This document shows positions 44,947 to 53,961 of a stretch of DNA of 64,000 nt, one piece after another. The stretch spans positions 41,158 through 105,157 of the forward strand of contig SJBG01000007.1 of NCBI GenBank assembly GCA_004332195.1, in the 5' to 3' direction. This DNA is from Desulfobulbaceae bacterium (GTDB lineage: Bacteria; Desulfobacterota; Desulfobulbia; Desulfobulbales; Desulfurivibrionaceae). Numbering within the stretch: the first letter of the stretch is position 1; every line of letters starts with the position of its first letter. The translations under genes were made by a program, and so were the position numbers. The notes below the pieces were generated by a model, which saw nothing but the letters and a program-made list of their open reading frames with translations, did no database searches and was not told where the DNA came from.

Positions 44947-47571
44947 ATGCAAAGTTCGTTGAAGTGGAAAATCGTCCTGCTTTTGTTGATGATCCTTGTT
45001 TCTCTAACCACCGTTTTACCATCACTGTCGGTTTCGGTGCCGGATTGGTGGAAAAAACATCTTGCCCCGGAAGGGCTGCGGCTGGGGCTGGATCTGCAGG
45101 GGGGTATGCACCTGGTCCTCCAGGTGGATATCGACCGGGCCATCACCAACTCGCTCGATCTGGCGACCGAAGACTTGCGTGAAGTCATGCGAGAGCAGCA
45201 GGTCACTTTGGTCCGGGCCCGCGCCGTTGATCCTCATATTGCGATCTTCACCCTGCCTAACATTGGGGCCCTCAACGCCGTCCAAAGCAAGGTAGCCAGT
45301 GATTTCCCCAACCTCGATATTCGAGCGGAGAGCGAGCCAGGGACCTTTCCCCGCGTCTTTGTTAATCTTAACGCCGAACAGGTTGCATTCGTTAAAGAAA
45401 ACGCGGTAGACCAATCGCTGGAAGTTATCCGCAATCGGGTCGATCAGTTCGGGGTAGCTGAACCGGTCATCATCCGCCAGGGGGTCAGTGAGATCGTGGT
45501 CCAGTTGCCGGGGGTCCGAGACCCTAAACGAGCCATCGATCTTATCGGCAAAACAGCTCAACTTAAGTTTAAGCTGGTGGATGATGCTCGGGCGATTGAT
45601 CTTAACCAGTTAATTAACCAGGTGGTGGCCGCCGGCCAGTGGCAATGGGGCGAAGAAAGGGCAAGACTTAACCAGGCCCTGCAGGGAATGCTCCCCGATG
45701 GCCGGGAAATTTACTTTCATCGAACTGTTGATCACCAGACCGGCCAGATCCACGATGAGCCAATTTTGCTTATCCACCCATCCTTGATGACCGGCGCCAT
45801 GGTGCGGGATGCTCAGGTGCGGGTGGGGGATTTCAACGAACCTCACGTGAGTTTAGACCTGACCAGCCGGGGCGGCCGGGTATTCGGCCAGATCACTGAA
45901 CGTAACGTCGGCCGGAAGTTAGCCATTGTACTCGATGATGTGGTCCGCTCAGCCCCGGTAATCCGTGAACGGATTCTTGGGGGCAGCGCTCAGATTTCCG
46001 GCGGCTTTACCCACACCGAAGCCGCCGACCTGGCCATCGTCCTGCGGGTCGGCGCCCTGCCCGCGCCGGTGGATATCATTCAGAACATCACCGTCGGGGC
46101 CTCTCTGGGTGAAGACTCCATCCAACGGGGTCTGCTTTCAGGCCTTTTCGGGGTGCTGCTGGTTTCAATCTTCATGGTTATTTATTATCGGCTTTCCGGG
46201 GTGATCGCTAACGCGGCCTTGGTGCTCAACATTCTTTTTATCTTTACCGGGCTGGCCTTGCTGCAGGCCACCCTGACCCTGCCGGGGATCGCCGGGATTA
46301 TCTTGGTCATCGGGATGGCGGTTGATTCCAACATTTTGATTTTTGAACGAATGCGTGAAGAATTCGCCCTGGGCAAAACTACCAAATCCGGAGTAGAGGG
46401 CGGCTACAGCAAGGCCCTGTCAACCATTGTTGATTCCCAGGTAACTACTCTTATTGCCGCCTTGGCTCTTTTTCTCTTCGGCACCGGTCCGATCAAGGGC
46501 TTTGCGATAACCCTGTCCTTAGGGATCACTTTCAATCTGATCACCACCCTGTTTGGCACCAAGCTGATTTACGATCTCCTCCATGTTCGAAAAAAATTGA
46601 AAGCCATCTCTTTCCTCAGCCTGTTGACGCGACCGAGCATAAATTTCATGAGTCTGCGTCGATTTACCTTCGCTGGGTCTGCCGTCCTGATCTTGCTGGG
46701 GGTAATTGCCATGGTTGAAATCGGGCGGGGAACCGCCAATCTCGGGGTGGATTTCGTCGGGGGAACCATGGCTCAGTACCGAGCTGAACAACCCTTCAAT
46801 CCGGCTGAAGTTCGCAGTGCCTTAAACCAGGCCGGTCTGGAAGGGGCCACGATCCAACATGTGCAAGGGGAAAACCGCTTGATCATCCGGATCAAAGAGG
46901 ATCGGGCGGTGGTGGGTGATATCACCCTCGGCATAACTGCCGCCCTGCACGAACATTTGCCCGCCAAGGGCTTTGAACTGGAAAGCCAGGCGGAAATTGG
47001 CTCGGCGATCAGTGAAACCTTACGCAACAAGGCGATGCAGGCAATTTTTATTGCCTTCCTGGGGATTGTAATTTACTTGGCCCTGCGTTTTGAACTGCGC
47101 TTTGGCCTGGCGGCGGTGGCGGCCACCTTCCACGATGTCTTGGTGGTACTGGCCATCTGCTGGCTACTCAACATGGAAATAACCCTGCTGATTGTCACCG
47201 CCCTGCTGACTCTGGCTGGTTACTCCCTCAACGACTCGGTGGTGGTTTTTGACCGGATTCGCGAAAACATCGGAAAAAAACCCTCAGAACCGCTAAAAGA
47301 CGTGATAAATCGCAGCATCAACGATGTCATGAGCCGAAACGTAATAACCTCGATGACCACAGCCCTGGTTCTGGTTTCATTATTGATTTTCGGCGGCTCG
47401 ATGATCCATGACTTTGCGCTGACTTTGTTACTGGGAATCATTGTCGGCACCTACTCATCGATCTTCATCGCCAGCCCGTTGTTGCTACTGCTGCCGGGCA
47501 ACAAGGAAGTGATGACCGGCAAAACCGAAGTGATGACCGGCAAAACCGAAGTGATGACCGGCAAAACCTAA
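44947..47571 (+). CDS. secDF: Protein translocase SecDF (fused)
   Basis: 874 aa. SecD half (1 to about 550): TM1, GLDLQGGMHLV (about 47-57), P1 periplasmic domain, then TM2-6 with GLLSGLFGVLLVSIFM and VDSNILIFERMREE. SecF half (about 560 on): RRFTFAGSA, GVDFVGGTMAQYR, five TM helices with GYSLNDSVVVFDRIREN and RSINDVMSRNVITS. The pair uses the proton gradient to pull exported proteins through SecYEG. Deltaproteobacteria usually encode secD and secF separately; fusion without a stop is notable. The C-terminus has three perfect 21-bp repeats (47506-47568) giving EVMTGKT three times. Repeat copy E starts right at the stop. Confidence 0.95.
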   Translation: MQSSLKWKIVLLLLMILVSLTTVLPSLSVSVPDWWKKHLAPEGLRLGLDLQGGMHLVLQVDIDRAITNSLDLATEDLREVMREQQVTLVRARAVDPHIAIFTLPNIGALNAVQSKVASDFPNLDIRAESEPGTFPRVFVNLNAEQVAFVKENAVDQSLEVIRNRVDQFGVAEPVIIRQGVSEIVVQLPGVRDPKRAIDLIGKTAQLKFKLVDDARAIDLNQLINQVVAAGQWQWGEERARLNQALQGMLPDGREIYFHRTVDHQTGQIHDEPILLIHPSLMTGAMVRDAQVRVGDFNEPHVSLDLTSRGGRVFGQITERNVGRKLAIVLDDVVRSAPVIRERILGGSAQISGGFTHTEAADLAIVLRVGALPAPVDIIQNITVGASLGEDSIQRGLLSGLFGVLLVSIFMVIYYRLSGVIANAALVLNILFIFTGLALLQATLTLPGIAGIILVIGMAVDSNILIFERMREEFALGKTTKSGVEGGYSKALSTIVDSQVTTLIAALALFLFGTGPIKGFAITLSLGITFNLITTLFGTKLIYDLLHVRKKLKAISFLSLLTRPSINFMSLRRFTFAGSAVLILLGVIAMVEIGRGTANLGVDFVGGTMAQYRAEQPFNPAEVRSALNQAGLEGATIQHVQGENRLIIRIKEDRAVVGDITLGITAALHEHLPAKGFELESQAEIGSAISETLRNKAMQAIFIAFLGIVIYLALRFELRFGLAAVAATFHDVLVVLAICWLLNMEITLLIVTALLTLAGYSLNDSVVVFDRIRENIGKKPSEPLKDVINRSINDVMSRNVITSMTTALVLVSLLIFGGSMIHDFALTLLLGIIVGTYSSIFIASPLLLLLPGNKEVMTGKTEVMTGKTEVMTGKT

Positions 47572-47747
47572 AGGCTATCTTGAAAAATTAGCTATTTTGT
47601 TCGAGCTTACGGCACGTAAAAAAATGGTTGACCGATGCCGGTCAACAAGGGAACTTATTACCGCAGGCATATGGTTGGTATTCTGAGGATAATTTTTTGA
47701 GCATAACGCAGAAATCGGGCAAAAGAGCAATTTTTCAAGGTGGCCTA
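47572..47747 (+). repeat. Dispersed MITE-like element, copy E (long form with nested insert)
   Basis: Begins at the base after the secDF TAA. Carries the nested insert (about 47623-47660) with dyad GTTGACCGATGCCGGTCAAC. Ends TTTTTCAAGGTGGCCTA. Confidence 0.92.
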
Positions 47748-47803
47748 AACAGTAGGCGCAGCACAGCCCTGAGGGGGCGAGGGAGAAAGAGAGAGAGAGG
47801 GGC

Positions 47804-48631
47804 ATGAAGGTGGAAGTAAAAGCCATAGTTATCACCGGCTACGGCGCCAACTGTGAAGTGGAGATGGCCCAGGCCTGTCGCCTGGGCGGGGCCGAGCAGG
47901 TCGACATTGTTCATTTGAGCGAACTGCTTCACGGCCGCTATCGTCTGGACGATTATCACCTGCTCAACCTGGCGGGGGGGTTTCTCGATGGTGATGATTT
48001 GGGGGCCGGCCAGGCCGGGGCCCACCGTTGGCTTTACGCCAGGGTCCAGCCTGGTGGCGAGACCATCAGTGACCAGCTTTTCCGCTTTATCAAAGCCGGC
48101 AAGCTGGTCATCGGAGTTTGCAACGGTTTTCAGTTGATGGTCAAGATCGGCCTGCTGCCCGGTTTTGATCATCACTATAACCGGCGCTTGGTCAGCCTGA
48201 TCCATAATGATTCCAGCCGTTTTGAAAATCGCTGGGTGCACCTGCAGGTTGATCCGAACAGCCCCTGCGTCTTTACCAGGGGGCTTGAGCAACTTTATTT
48301 ACCGGTCCGTCACGGCGAAGGTAAATTTATCGCCGCTGATGCAGCGGTATTTCATCGGCTCAAGGATAATAACCAAATCGCCCTGCGCTACATTCATCCC
48401 CAAAGCGGAGAGGCGACCACAGGTTATCCCTGGAACCCTAACGGCTCCCCCGAGGGGGTTGCCGGAATTTGCGATCCCAGCGGGCGCCTTCTGGGCCTGA
48501 TGCCCCACCCGGAAGCCTTTCTCCATCGCACCAATCATCCACGCTGGACCAGAGAAGAGCTACCGGAGGAAGGCCAGGGGGTGGCCCTGTTCCGCAACGG
48601 CATCAACTTCATTCGCGAAAATTTGCGGTAA
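47804..48631 (+). CDS. PurQ-like glutamine amidotransferase (FGAM synthase subunit)
   Basis: 275 aa class I glutamine amidotransferase: IVITGYGANCEVEMAQACR, nucleophile Cys in GVCNGFQLM, and C-terminal His-Glu in GLMPHPEAF. Similarity is to the glutaminase part of phosphoribosylformylglycinamidine synthase, supplying ammonia for purine step 4. It is longer than typical PurQ (about 225 aa), resembling the PurL C-terminal domain used as a separate subunit in several anaerobes. No purL or purS nearby. ATG 47804 follows GAGAGAGAGGGGC. tatC follows after 7 nt. Confidence 0.85.
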   Translation: MKVEVKAIVITGYGANCEVEMAQACRLGGAEQVDIVHLSELLHGRYRLDDYHLLNLAGGFLDGDDLGAGQAGAHRWLYARVQPGGETISDQLFRFIKAGKLVIGVCNGFQLMVKIGLLPGFDHHYNRRLVSLIHNDSSRFENRWVHLQVDPNSPCVFTRGLEQLYLPVRHGEGKFIAADAAVFHRLKDNNQIALRYIHPQSGEATTGYPWNPNGSPEGVAGICDPSGRLLGLMPHPEAFLHRTNHPRWTREELPEEGQGVALFRNGINFIRENLR

Positions 48632-48638
48632 GCGGTTA

Positions 48639-49340
48639 ATGGCGCGCCACCCGGAGAATCGCTTAGCCCGCATCATCCTGACCCTACGCCGCCCCGCTCT
48701 TTATCTCGGGTTTACCTTGGTCGTGATAACCGTCGCCTTTACCACTGTTTCCCCCCAGGTATTGCGCGAGCTCCAGGCCCATTTCGATCAGGAGCTGGCC
48801 TATTTCACCGTTACCGACCCCTTTTTAGCCCATGTTCGCTTGAGCTTGGCCTTGGGCTTGTTATCCCTGGCCCCTTTTTGCATCTACTGGTTCTGGCGGG
48901 CAATGGCCGAACCCTTCGGGCTCAGCCGCAAAGTCCGCTTATGCTTTGTTTCCTTTTGCAGCCTACTTTTTTACAGCGGGGTCGCCTTCTGTTTTTTGGT
49001 CACCTTGCCTTTAGGGATCAATTTTCTTTTGGGCTACCAATCCGAACAGTTGCAAGCAGTGATCGCGGTGGGTAAGTTCGTTTCTTTTATCACCGTTTTC
49101 GTGCTCGCCTTCGGGTTTATCGCGATGCTGCCGATTTTTATGATTTTCGGCGCCAAGACCGGACTATGCCCGCGCCAGACATTTGAACGCAAGCGCAGTT
49201 ATGCCGTATTGATTATCACGATCATCGCCGCCCTGATCACCCCAACCCCGGATGTGGTTAATCTTTCACTGATAGCGATCCCGATATACCTCCTCTATGA
49301 GTCAGGCATCATAATCATCAAGCTTTTAAAAATTGCGTAG
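48639..49340 (+). CDS. tatC: Sec-independent protein translocase TatC
   Basis: 233 aa, six TM helices (about 20-37, 70-88, 107-132, 146-168, 186-200, 204-222). The ALITPTPDVVNLSLIAIPIYLLYE region, split here as ALITPTPDVV and IPIYLLYE, is a TatC hallmark; the N-terminal cytosolic part that reads twin-arginine signals is diverged (no clear MSFLEHLxELR). Works with TatA/TatB, which are not in the window. Starts 7 nt after the purQ-like gene. Confidence 0.82.
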   Translation: MARHPENRLARIILTLRRPALYLGFTLVVITVAFTTVSPQVLRELQAHFDQELAYFTVTDPFLAHVRLSLALGLLSLAPFCIYWFWRAMAEPFGLSRKVRLCFVSFCSLLFYSGVAFCFLVTLPLGINFLLGYQSEQLQAVIAVGKFVSFITVFVLAFGFIAMLPIFMIFGAKTGLCPRQTFERKRSYAVLIITIIAALITPTPDVVNLSLIAIPIYLLYESGIIIIKLLKIA

Positions 49341-49439
49341 GCAAGCTGGATTTAACCATCCAGGATCCCGGTGAAAACCGCCAGATCTTCAGCTTGCGGC
49401 CAAACCGGGGCAAAGGGATATAAAGGGATATAAAGGACC

Positions 49440-49760
49440 ATGCGCCACCCCCATCAACCCAAATTCCAGCAGCATCAAGGGAAAAGAACCACCCGCCAAC
49501 TGTTCTTGGTTTTCCTGGCAATATTTACCATCTGGATGGCGTTGAGCCCCTACGGACTCTGGCAGTATTATAAAGTATCCCGGGAATTCAAGAATCTTCG
49601 TCAGGAGAATCAAAGGCTGGAAACGGAAAACCGAGAACTGCTAATTCAAATTACCCGCCTGCAAAACGACCCGGTCTACATCGAAGAAATAGCCCGACGG
49701 GATTTCGGACTGCTTAAAAAAAATGAATTACTTTTTGACTTCAGACCCAGGTCTCGCTGA
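49440..49760 (+). CDS. Septum formation initiator FtsB/DivIC family
   Basis: 106 aa: short basic cytosolic N-terminus, one TM helix (about 22-40), then a leucine-zipper coiled coil (FKNLRQENQRLETENRELL) and the conserved end DPVYIEEIARRDFGLLKKNE. Divisome protein joining FtsL and FtsQ at midcell. ATG follows AAAGGACC. Repeat copy F starts 14 nt after the stop. Confidence 0.88.
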   Translation: MRHPHQPKFQQHQGKRTTRQLFLVFLAIFTIWMALSPYGLWQYYKVSREFKNLRQENQRLETENRELLIQITRLQNDPVYIEEIARRDFGLLKKNELLFDFRPRSR

Positions 49761-49774
49761 TTATTCAAACGTAA

Positions 49775-49918
49775 AGGCTACCTTGAAAAATTAGCTATCT
49801 TGTTCGAGTTCAAGGCATGCAAAAAAAATTACCGTAGGCATATGGTTGATATTCCGAGGATAATTTTTTGAACATAACGCAGAAATCGGGCGGAAGAGCA
49901 ATTTTTCAAGGTGGCCTA
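49775..49918 (+). repeat. Dispersed MITE-like element, copy F (short form)
   Basis: Between ftsB and the napG remnant. Left end AGGCTACCTTGAAAAATTAG, right end CAATTTTTCAAGGTGGCC. The remnant of napG begins right behind it, so the element may mark the deletion point. Confidence 0.9.
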
Positions 49919-50387
49919 AAGTTCTGCAATGCCCCACCTGCATCCATTTTGAACTTCTTAAACAACTATAACTATGCCTCGGCCGGTCCCCGCCACGGTC
50001 GCGATCTTGGCGCTCCGCACATCCCGGACATGCGGGATTTTCCCTGCGGCCTGTGCATGGAGTGTCCCGACCATTGCCCCACCGGGACCCTCAAGTCGCT
50101 GGAAAAGCAGGAAGTGAAAATGGGGATGGCCTTGATTGATCTCGGATTGTGCTTCGGCTGGAACGGTGATATTTGTCTATCGTGCAGCAAGGTTTGTCCA
50201 CTGGGAGCTTTGGTCTTCGACTTCAACTATGGCCATTGGGGCAACCAACCTTTCATCAATGACCAATGCACGGGCTGCGGCTTGTGTGTCCGGTACTGCC
50301 CGTTGGGGGGGCTCGGCGATCAAGGTGGTCACCCTTGGTGCCCACGAAGCCTTCAAGGATCAATTTAGGCCAATCGCTAATCGCTGA
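49919..50387 (+). pseudogene. napG: NapG/MauM-like ferredoxin, 5' truncated and frameshifted
   Basis: Open frame without a start codon of its own: GAPHIPDMRDFPCGLCMECP, ICLSCSKVCPLGAL, INDQCTGCGLCVRYCPLGG. At least three 4Fe-4S Cys clusters as in periplasmic NapG. A G-run of seven (50305-50311) breaks the frame; with six G it reads on as GGSAIKVVTLGAHEAFKDQF to a TGA at 50385-50387. The N-terminal third, with the Tat signal and first cluster, is missing at the edge of repeat copy F. Intact NapG passes electrons to periplasmic nitrate reductase. Non-functional as it stands. Confidence 0.75.
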
Positions 50388-50422
50388 CAACTTTTTCAAA
50401 TAATCAACAGGAGAAACAACAG

Positions 50423-50686
50423 ATGCTGGTAGCAAGTGGTTACGTGGAAACCAACGAAGAGGCGGAGGTGCCGGCAGTGATGGCAGCCTTTAAGCTGGAC
50501 AATATCGAGGTCACCGATACCCAAGGTGAAAAAATCCTGTTCCTGATCGAACGAGATACTACCAAGCAACTAAAAACAGTTCTTGAATCCCTCAAAGATG
50601 TCAACGGGGTCCGAACGATCAGTCTTGCTTACTACAGTCTGGAGTGCAGCGACGAGGAAAAGAACGAGCCCCTGACCGTTTCGTAA
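50423..50686 (+). CDS. napD: NapD-like maturation chaperone
   Basis: 87 aa ferredoxin-fold protein: MLVASGYVETNEEAEVPAVM, ILFLIERDTTKQL, VNGVRTISLAYYSLE. Size and pattern fit NapD, which binds the NapA twin-arginine signal. It lies directly after the broken napG, with a good AGGAGAAACAACAG start region, so it is an intact remainder of a nap operon with no napA in the window. A moderate-confidence family call. Confidence 0.7.
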   Translation: MLVASGYVETNEEAEVPAVMAAFKLDNIEVTDTQGEKILFLIERDTTKQLKTVLESLKDVNGVRTISLAYYSLECSDEEKNEPLTVS

Positions 50687-50976
50687 ACCGACCGGTGGTC
50701 TCGACTTAATGGTGGGCTGGTGGGTAGTGGACGCTATTGACGATTGCCACCCAAAATACTGCTTGTTTTTGTTGTAATAGTTCGCCAGGTTGTTATATTC
50801 AGCAAAACTCGTAGCTGTAGAAGTTTACCGGCGCCTCAGTTTCGTTCATTTAGAGTCTGCGCTTATCTGGAACTTCGAAGCATAGTATAGCTATTTAACG
50901 AAGTTCAAAATGGACTAAGATGGGGTGCTGGTGAACTGGTTTTACGGTCTTTTACACCAGCTAAAAGGTGGCGTCC

Positions 50977-52458
50977 ATGTTTGAAGTGGCTGAGCTGGGA
51001 CACAAGATCAGTAAAGAGGAGTATAGTAAGCAAGTTCCGAAGTTGCGCAGCGCTCTGCTGGATGCTCAGGAGGACCTGAAGGAGGCGAATTTTCCGGTCA
51101 TTATCCTAATTTCCGGTTTGGATGGCTCAGGCAAAGGGATTACCGCCAACTTGCTCAATGAGTGGTTTGATCCTCGCCACTTGAAAACTTTCGCTTTCGG
51201 CGAGTCTTCAGACGAGGAGAGAGAGCGTCCAGAATTTTGGCGCTTTTGGCGGGTCTTGCCCGCCAAAGGTCGAATCGGCCTTTATGTCGGTTCCTGGTAC
51301 AGTGACCCCCTGAGCCGGCGTGCCGGCGGTAAAATTTCCGAAGCCGAAATGGACCGGTGCCTGCAACGAATCAACGTATTTGAACAGCAACTCATTGATG
51401 ACGGCGCCCTGATTATCAAATTCTGGCTCCACCTTTCCCACAAGGATCAGAAGGAACGATTTAAAACCCTGAGTAACAACCCCAAAACCGCCTGGATGAT
51501 CACCAGGATGGACAAAAAGCATCTTAAAAACTACGACCAGTTTCGCCGCATCGCCGAGCACTCCTTACGAACTACCAGCACTGGCAAGGCACCATGGATG
51601 ATCATCGAAGCCACCGATACCTACTACCGGGGCTTTACGGTGGGGCAACACATTCTGGCGCGCCTTCGGGCCCATCTCACCAAAGACCTGCTTTGTCAAG
51701 ACCAGCCAAAATCTCAGGAAGCGATGCCGGCCCTGCCCCCTAAATTGACAATTCTGCGGGGCCTTGACTTGAAGCAACAACTCGATAAAGACACCTATTA
51801 CAAAAAACTGGAAACCTATCAAAGCAAACTTCATGCCCTGGCCCGTCAGGCCAGGAAACAAAAAATCTCCAGCGTCATTGCTCTGGAGGGTTGGGACGCC
51901 AGTGGCAAGGGAGGAGTCATTCGTCGAATAATCCCGGCCCTGGATGCCCGCAACTACCAGGTTATCAGTATCGCCGCTCCCACCGATGAGGAACAGGTCC
52001 ATCATTACCTCTGGCGCTTCTGGCGCCACATTCCCCGAGCCGGCCAAGTGAGCATCTACGATCGTAGCTGGTATGGCCGGGTTCTAGTGGAAAGGGTGGA
52101 GGGCCTTGCCAGTCCTCAGGAATGGCTGCGGGCTTACGCCGAAATCAACAACTTTGAAGAGCAGCTCACCAGCCACGGCATTCTGCTGCTCAAATTCTGG
52201 CTGCATATCGATAAGGACGAACAGATGCGTCGTTTTCAAGAACGGGAAACAGTCAGTTTCAAGAAATACAAGATAACCGACGAGGACTACCGCAACCGCG
52301 AACGTTGGGACGAGTACGAGCAAGCTGTCAACGACATGGTGGAGCGAACCAGCACCGAATTTGCCCCCTGGGTACTAATCGAGGGCAACCAAAAACGATT
52401 CGCCCGCATCAAGATAATAAGCCATTACTGTGCAAGCCTGGAAAAAGCCCTGAGTTGA
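50977..52458 (+). CDS. Double-domain polyphosphate kinase 2 (polyphosphate:AMP phosphotransferase, PAP-type)
   Basis: 493 aa, two PPK2 domains. N-half Walker A LISGLDGSGKGI, lid region; C-half Walker A ALEGWDASGKGGVIRR, DRSWYGRVLVERVEG, FWLHIDKDEQMRRFQER. The double-domain arrangement is the class II PPK2 (PAP) that makes ADP from AMP and polyP; the active site is usually in the C-terminal domain. ATG 50977 follows AAAAGGTGGCGTCC; a GTG at 50968 is an alternative. Upstream 287 bp (50687-50973) holds no recognised feature. Confidence 0.9.
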   Translation: MFEVAELGHKISKEEYSKQVPKLRSALLDAQEDLKEANFPVIILISGLDGSGKGITANLLNEWFDPRHLKTFAFGESSDEERERPEFWRFWRVLPAKGRIGLYVGSWYSDPLSRRAGGKISEAEMDRCLQRINVFEQQLIDDGALIIKFWLHLSHKDQKERFKTLSNNPKTAWMITRMDKKHLKNYDQFRRIAEHSLRTTSTGKAPWMIIEATDTYYRGFTVGQHILARLRAHLTKDLLCQDQPKSQEAMPALPPKLTILRGLDLKQQLDKDTYYKKLETYQSKLHALARQARKQKISSVIALEGWDASGKGGVIRRIIPALDARNYQVISIAAPTDEEQVHHYLWRFWRHIPRAGQVSIYDRSWYGRVLVERVEGLASPQEWLRAYAEINNFEEQLTSHGILLLKFWLHIDKDEQMRRFQERETVSFKKYKITDEDYRNRERWDEYEQAVNDMVERTSTEFAPWVLIEGNQKRFARIKIISHYCASLEKALS

Positions 52459-52539
52459 GACTCATCCTCCCACCTCCGCACATCCGGCCGATATCAGCTT
52501 GCTGTCTTTGGTTGGTCTTTCCTGGCAAATTACAGGCAT

Positions 52540-52715
52540 TAGGCCACCAAAATTAGCTATTTTGTTCGAGTTTACGGCACGTAAAAAAAATGGTTGACCG
52601 ATGCCGGTCAACAAGGGAACTTATTACCGCAGGCATATGGTTGATATTCCGAGGATAGAGCATAACGCAGAAATCGACGCGGCTACCGGCGAAAGAGCAA
52701 TTTTCAAGGTGGCCA
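52540..52715 (+). repeat. Dispersed MITE-like element, copy G (long form, rearranged)
   Basis: Contains the nested insert with GTTGACCGATGCCGGTCAAC and, near the right end, an extra GACGCGGCTACCGG that other copies lack. The remaining spacer to tRNA-Pro (52716-52885) shows a GATTTTG/CAAAATC stem (about 52743-52772) and nothing coding. Confidence 0.9.
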
Positions 52716-52885
52716 TTAACTCCAGCCTAACGAATAAGGTTAGATTTTGAGAGCGCAGCGAACCAAAATCTGAACCGTTTGAACAAAGAGGTACGGTAGG
52801 TTGGTAAACTACCCCGTTTGAAAAAACCCAAAAAGCCAAAAAGATAGAGCTCCGGTATTTACCGTAACTCCTGATGCTATGCTAC

Positions 52886-52962
<77 letters not shown>

Positions 52963-53031
52963 AAAACCGACAAAAGATCAGGGGCGCAAACCTACTGCAC
53001 TCGGCAATCTCTGTCAAGGAGTAATCCGCTA

Positions 53032-53601
53032 TTAACCGCTCAATATCTTGCTTAAAGCAAGCAATTGATCCCTGATGGCACGGGAAAAAGCGGCGTGATT
53101 CGTGTCATCAGCGGCGATAGAGTCGGGTTTGTGCACCGAGTTGGGAATCGATGGGCTCCCGGCAAGGCCAGTCACTGCTCCGGGGGTTAAGTTCAAGGGC
53201 TGTAGAGCCGATGACGCCGTTCCGGAGTCCCCGACATCCTCGGCGTCTTGGGTGCGCCCAGTCTCTCCCCCAATTCGCCCAAACTCGGTCTGGCGCTTAG
53301 TGCCAATCTGCTGTTGATCGCCAACCCTGGTCGGTGGAGGTTGGCGGATCATTTTTTTTTTGGCTCCATTGATCGTAAAACCATCTTCTTTCAGAAGACG
53401 TTTGATCCGCAAGATATTCTCCACATCGCCCCGCCGATAAAGGCGTTGACGGGAGTTGGCCCGCTGGGGACTGAGGATACGGAACTCTGATTCCCAGTAG
53501 CGCAAAACGTGCTGTTTCACCCCAGTGATTTTGCAGACTTCCCCAATTTTAAAGTAAAGCTTGTCGGGAATCGGTGTTTTTTCACCAACGGCATGGTTCA
53601 C
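53032..53601 (-). CDS. MerR-family regulator
   Basis: 189 aa. N-terminal winged helix: [40 protein letters not shown], then [11 protein letters not shown]. The remaining 100 residues are low-complexity (Gln/Gly/Ser/Pro) with no effector-binding domain. MerR-like proteins in exactly this place (after ihfA) are common in Deltaproteobacteria and Gammaproteobacteria; the target is unknown. Starts 67 nt downstream of ihfA. Confidence 0.85.
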   Translation of the reverse strand: MNHAVGEKTPIPDKLYFKIGEVCKITGVKQHVLRYWESEFRILSPQRANSRQRLYRRGDVENILRIKRLLKEDGFTINGAKKKMIRQPPPTRVGDQQQIGTKRQTEFGRIGGETGRTQDAEDVGDSGTASSALQPLNLTPGAVTGLAGSPSIPNSVHKPDSIAADDTNHAAFSRAIRDQLLALSKILSG

Positions 53602-53668
53602 GGCATAGCCTCAGGGCCGCGGAGTCGGCAGGGGGCATGGGCGGCAATGTCGCAGACGGGCGGTCCGA

Positions 53669-53959
53669 TTAACGATTAATCCGCCCCCGTAAGATCTTGC
53701 TGGGCCTAAAAGAAATCATGCTGCGCCTGGTGATCTCCATAGGATCGCCGGTGCGGGGATTGCGGCCCTGGCGTGACGACTTACGGAGCACGTTAAAGGT
53801 ACCAAAGTGTACAAGCTTGACGGATTGCTCGGCCATCAGCGTCGCCTTCAGACGACTGAAGACGGCGTCCACCAGATCGGCGGCGCTGCGTTGCGAAAAA
53901 CCCATTTTTTCATTAATAGCTTTGGCCAAATCTTTGCGGGTCAGGTTTGCTTGGTTCAT
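53669..53959 (-). CDS. ihfA: Integration host factor alpha subunit
   Basis: 96 aa HU/IHF fold: MNQANLTRKDLAKAINEKMG, FGTFNVLRKSSRQGRNPRTG (DNA-arm with Pro at the kink site), SMISFRPSKILRGRIN. Bends DNA at specific sites with IHF-beta. Starts 2 nt after pheT stop (53962) so expression is linked to pheST, as in E. coli. Confidence 0.94.
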   Translation of the reverse strand: MNQANLTRKDLAKAINEKMGFSQRSAADLVDAVFSRLKATLMAEQSVKLVHFGTFNVLRKSSRQGRNPRTGDPMEITRRSMISFRPSKILRGRINR

Positions 53960-53961
53960 CT

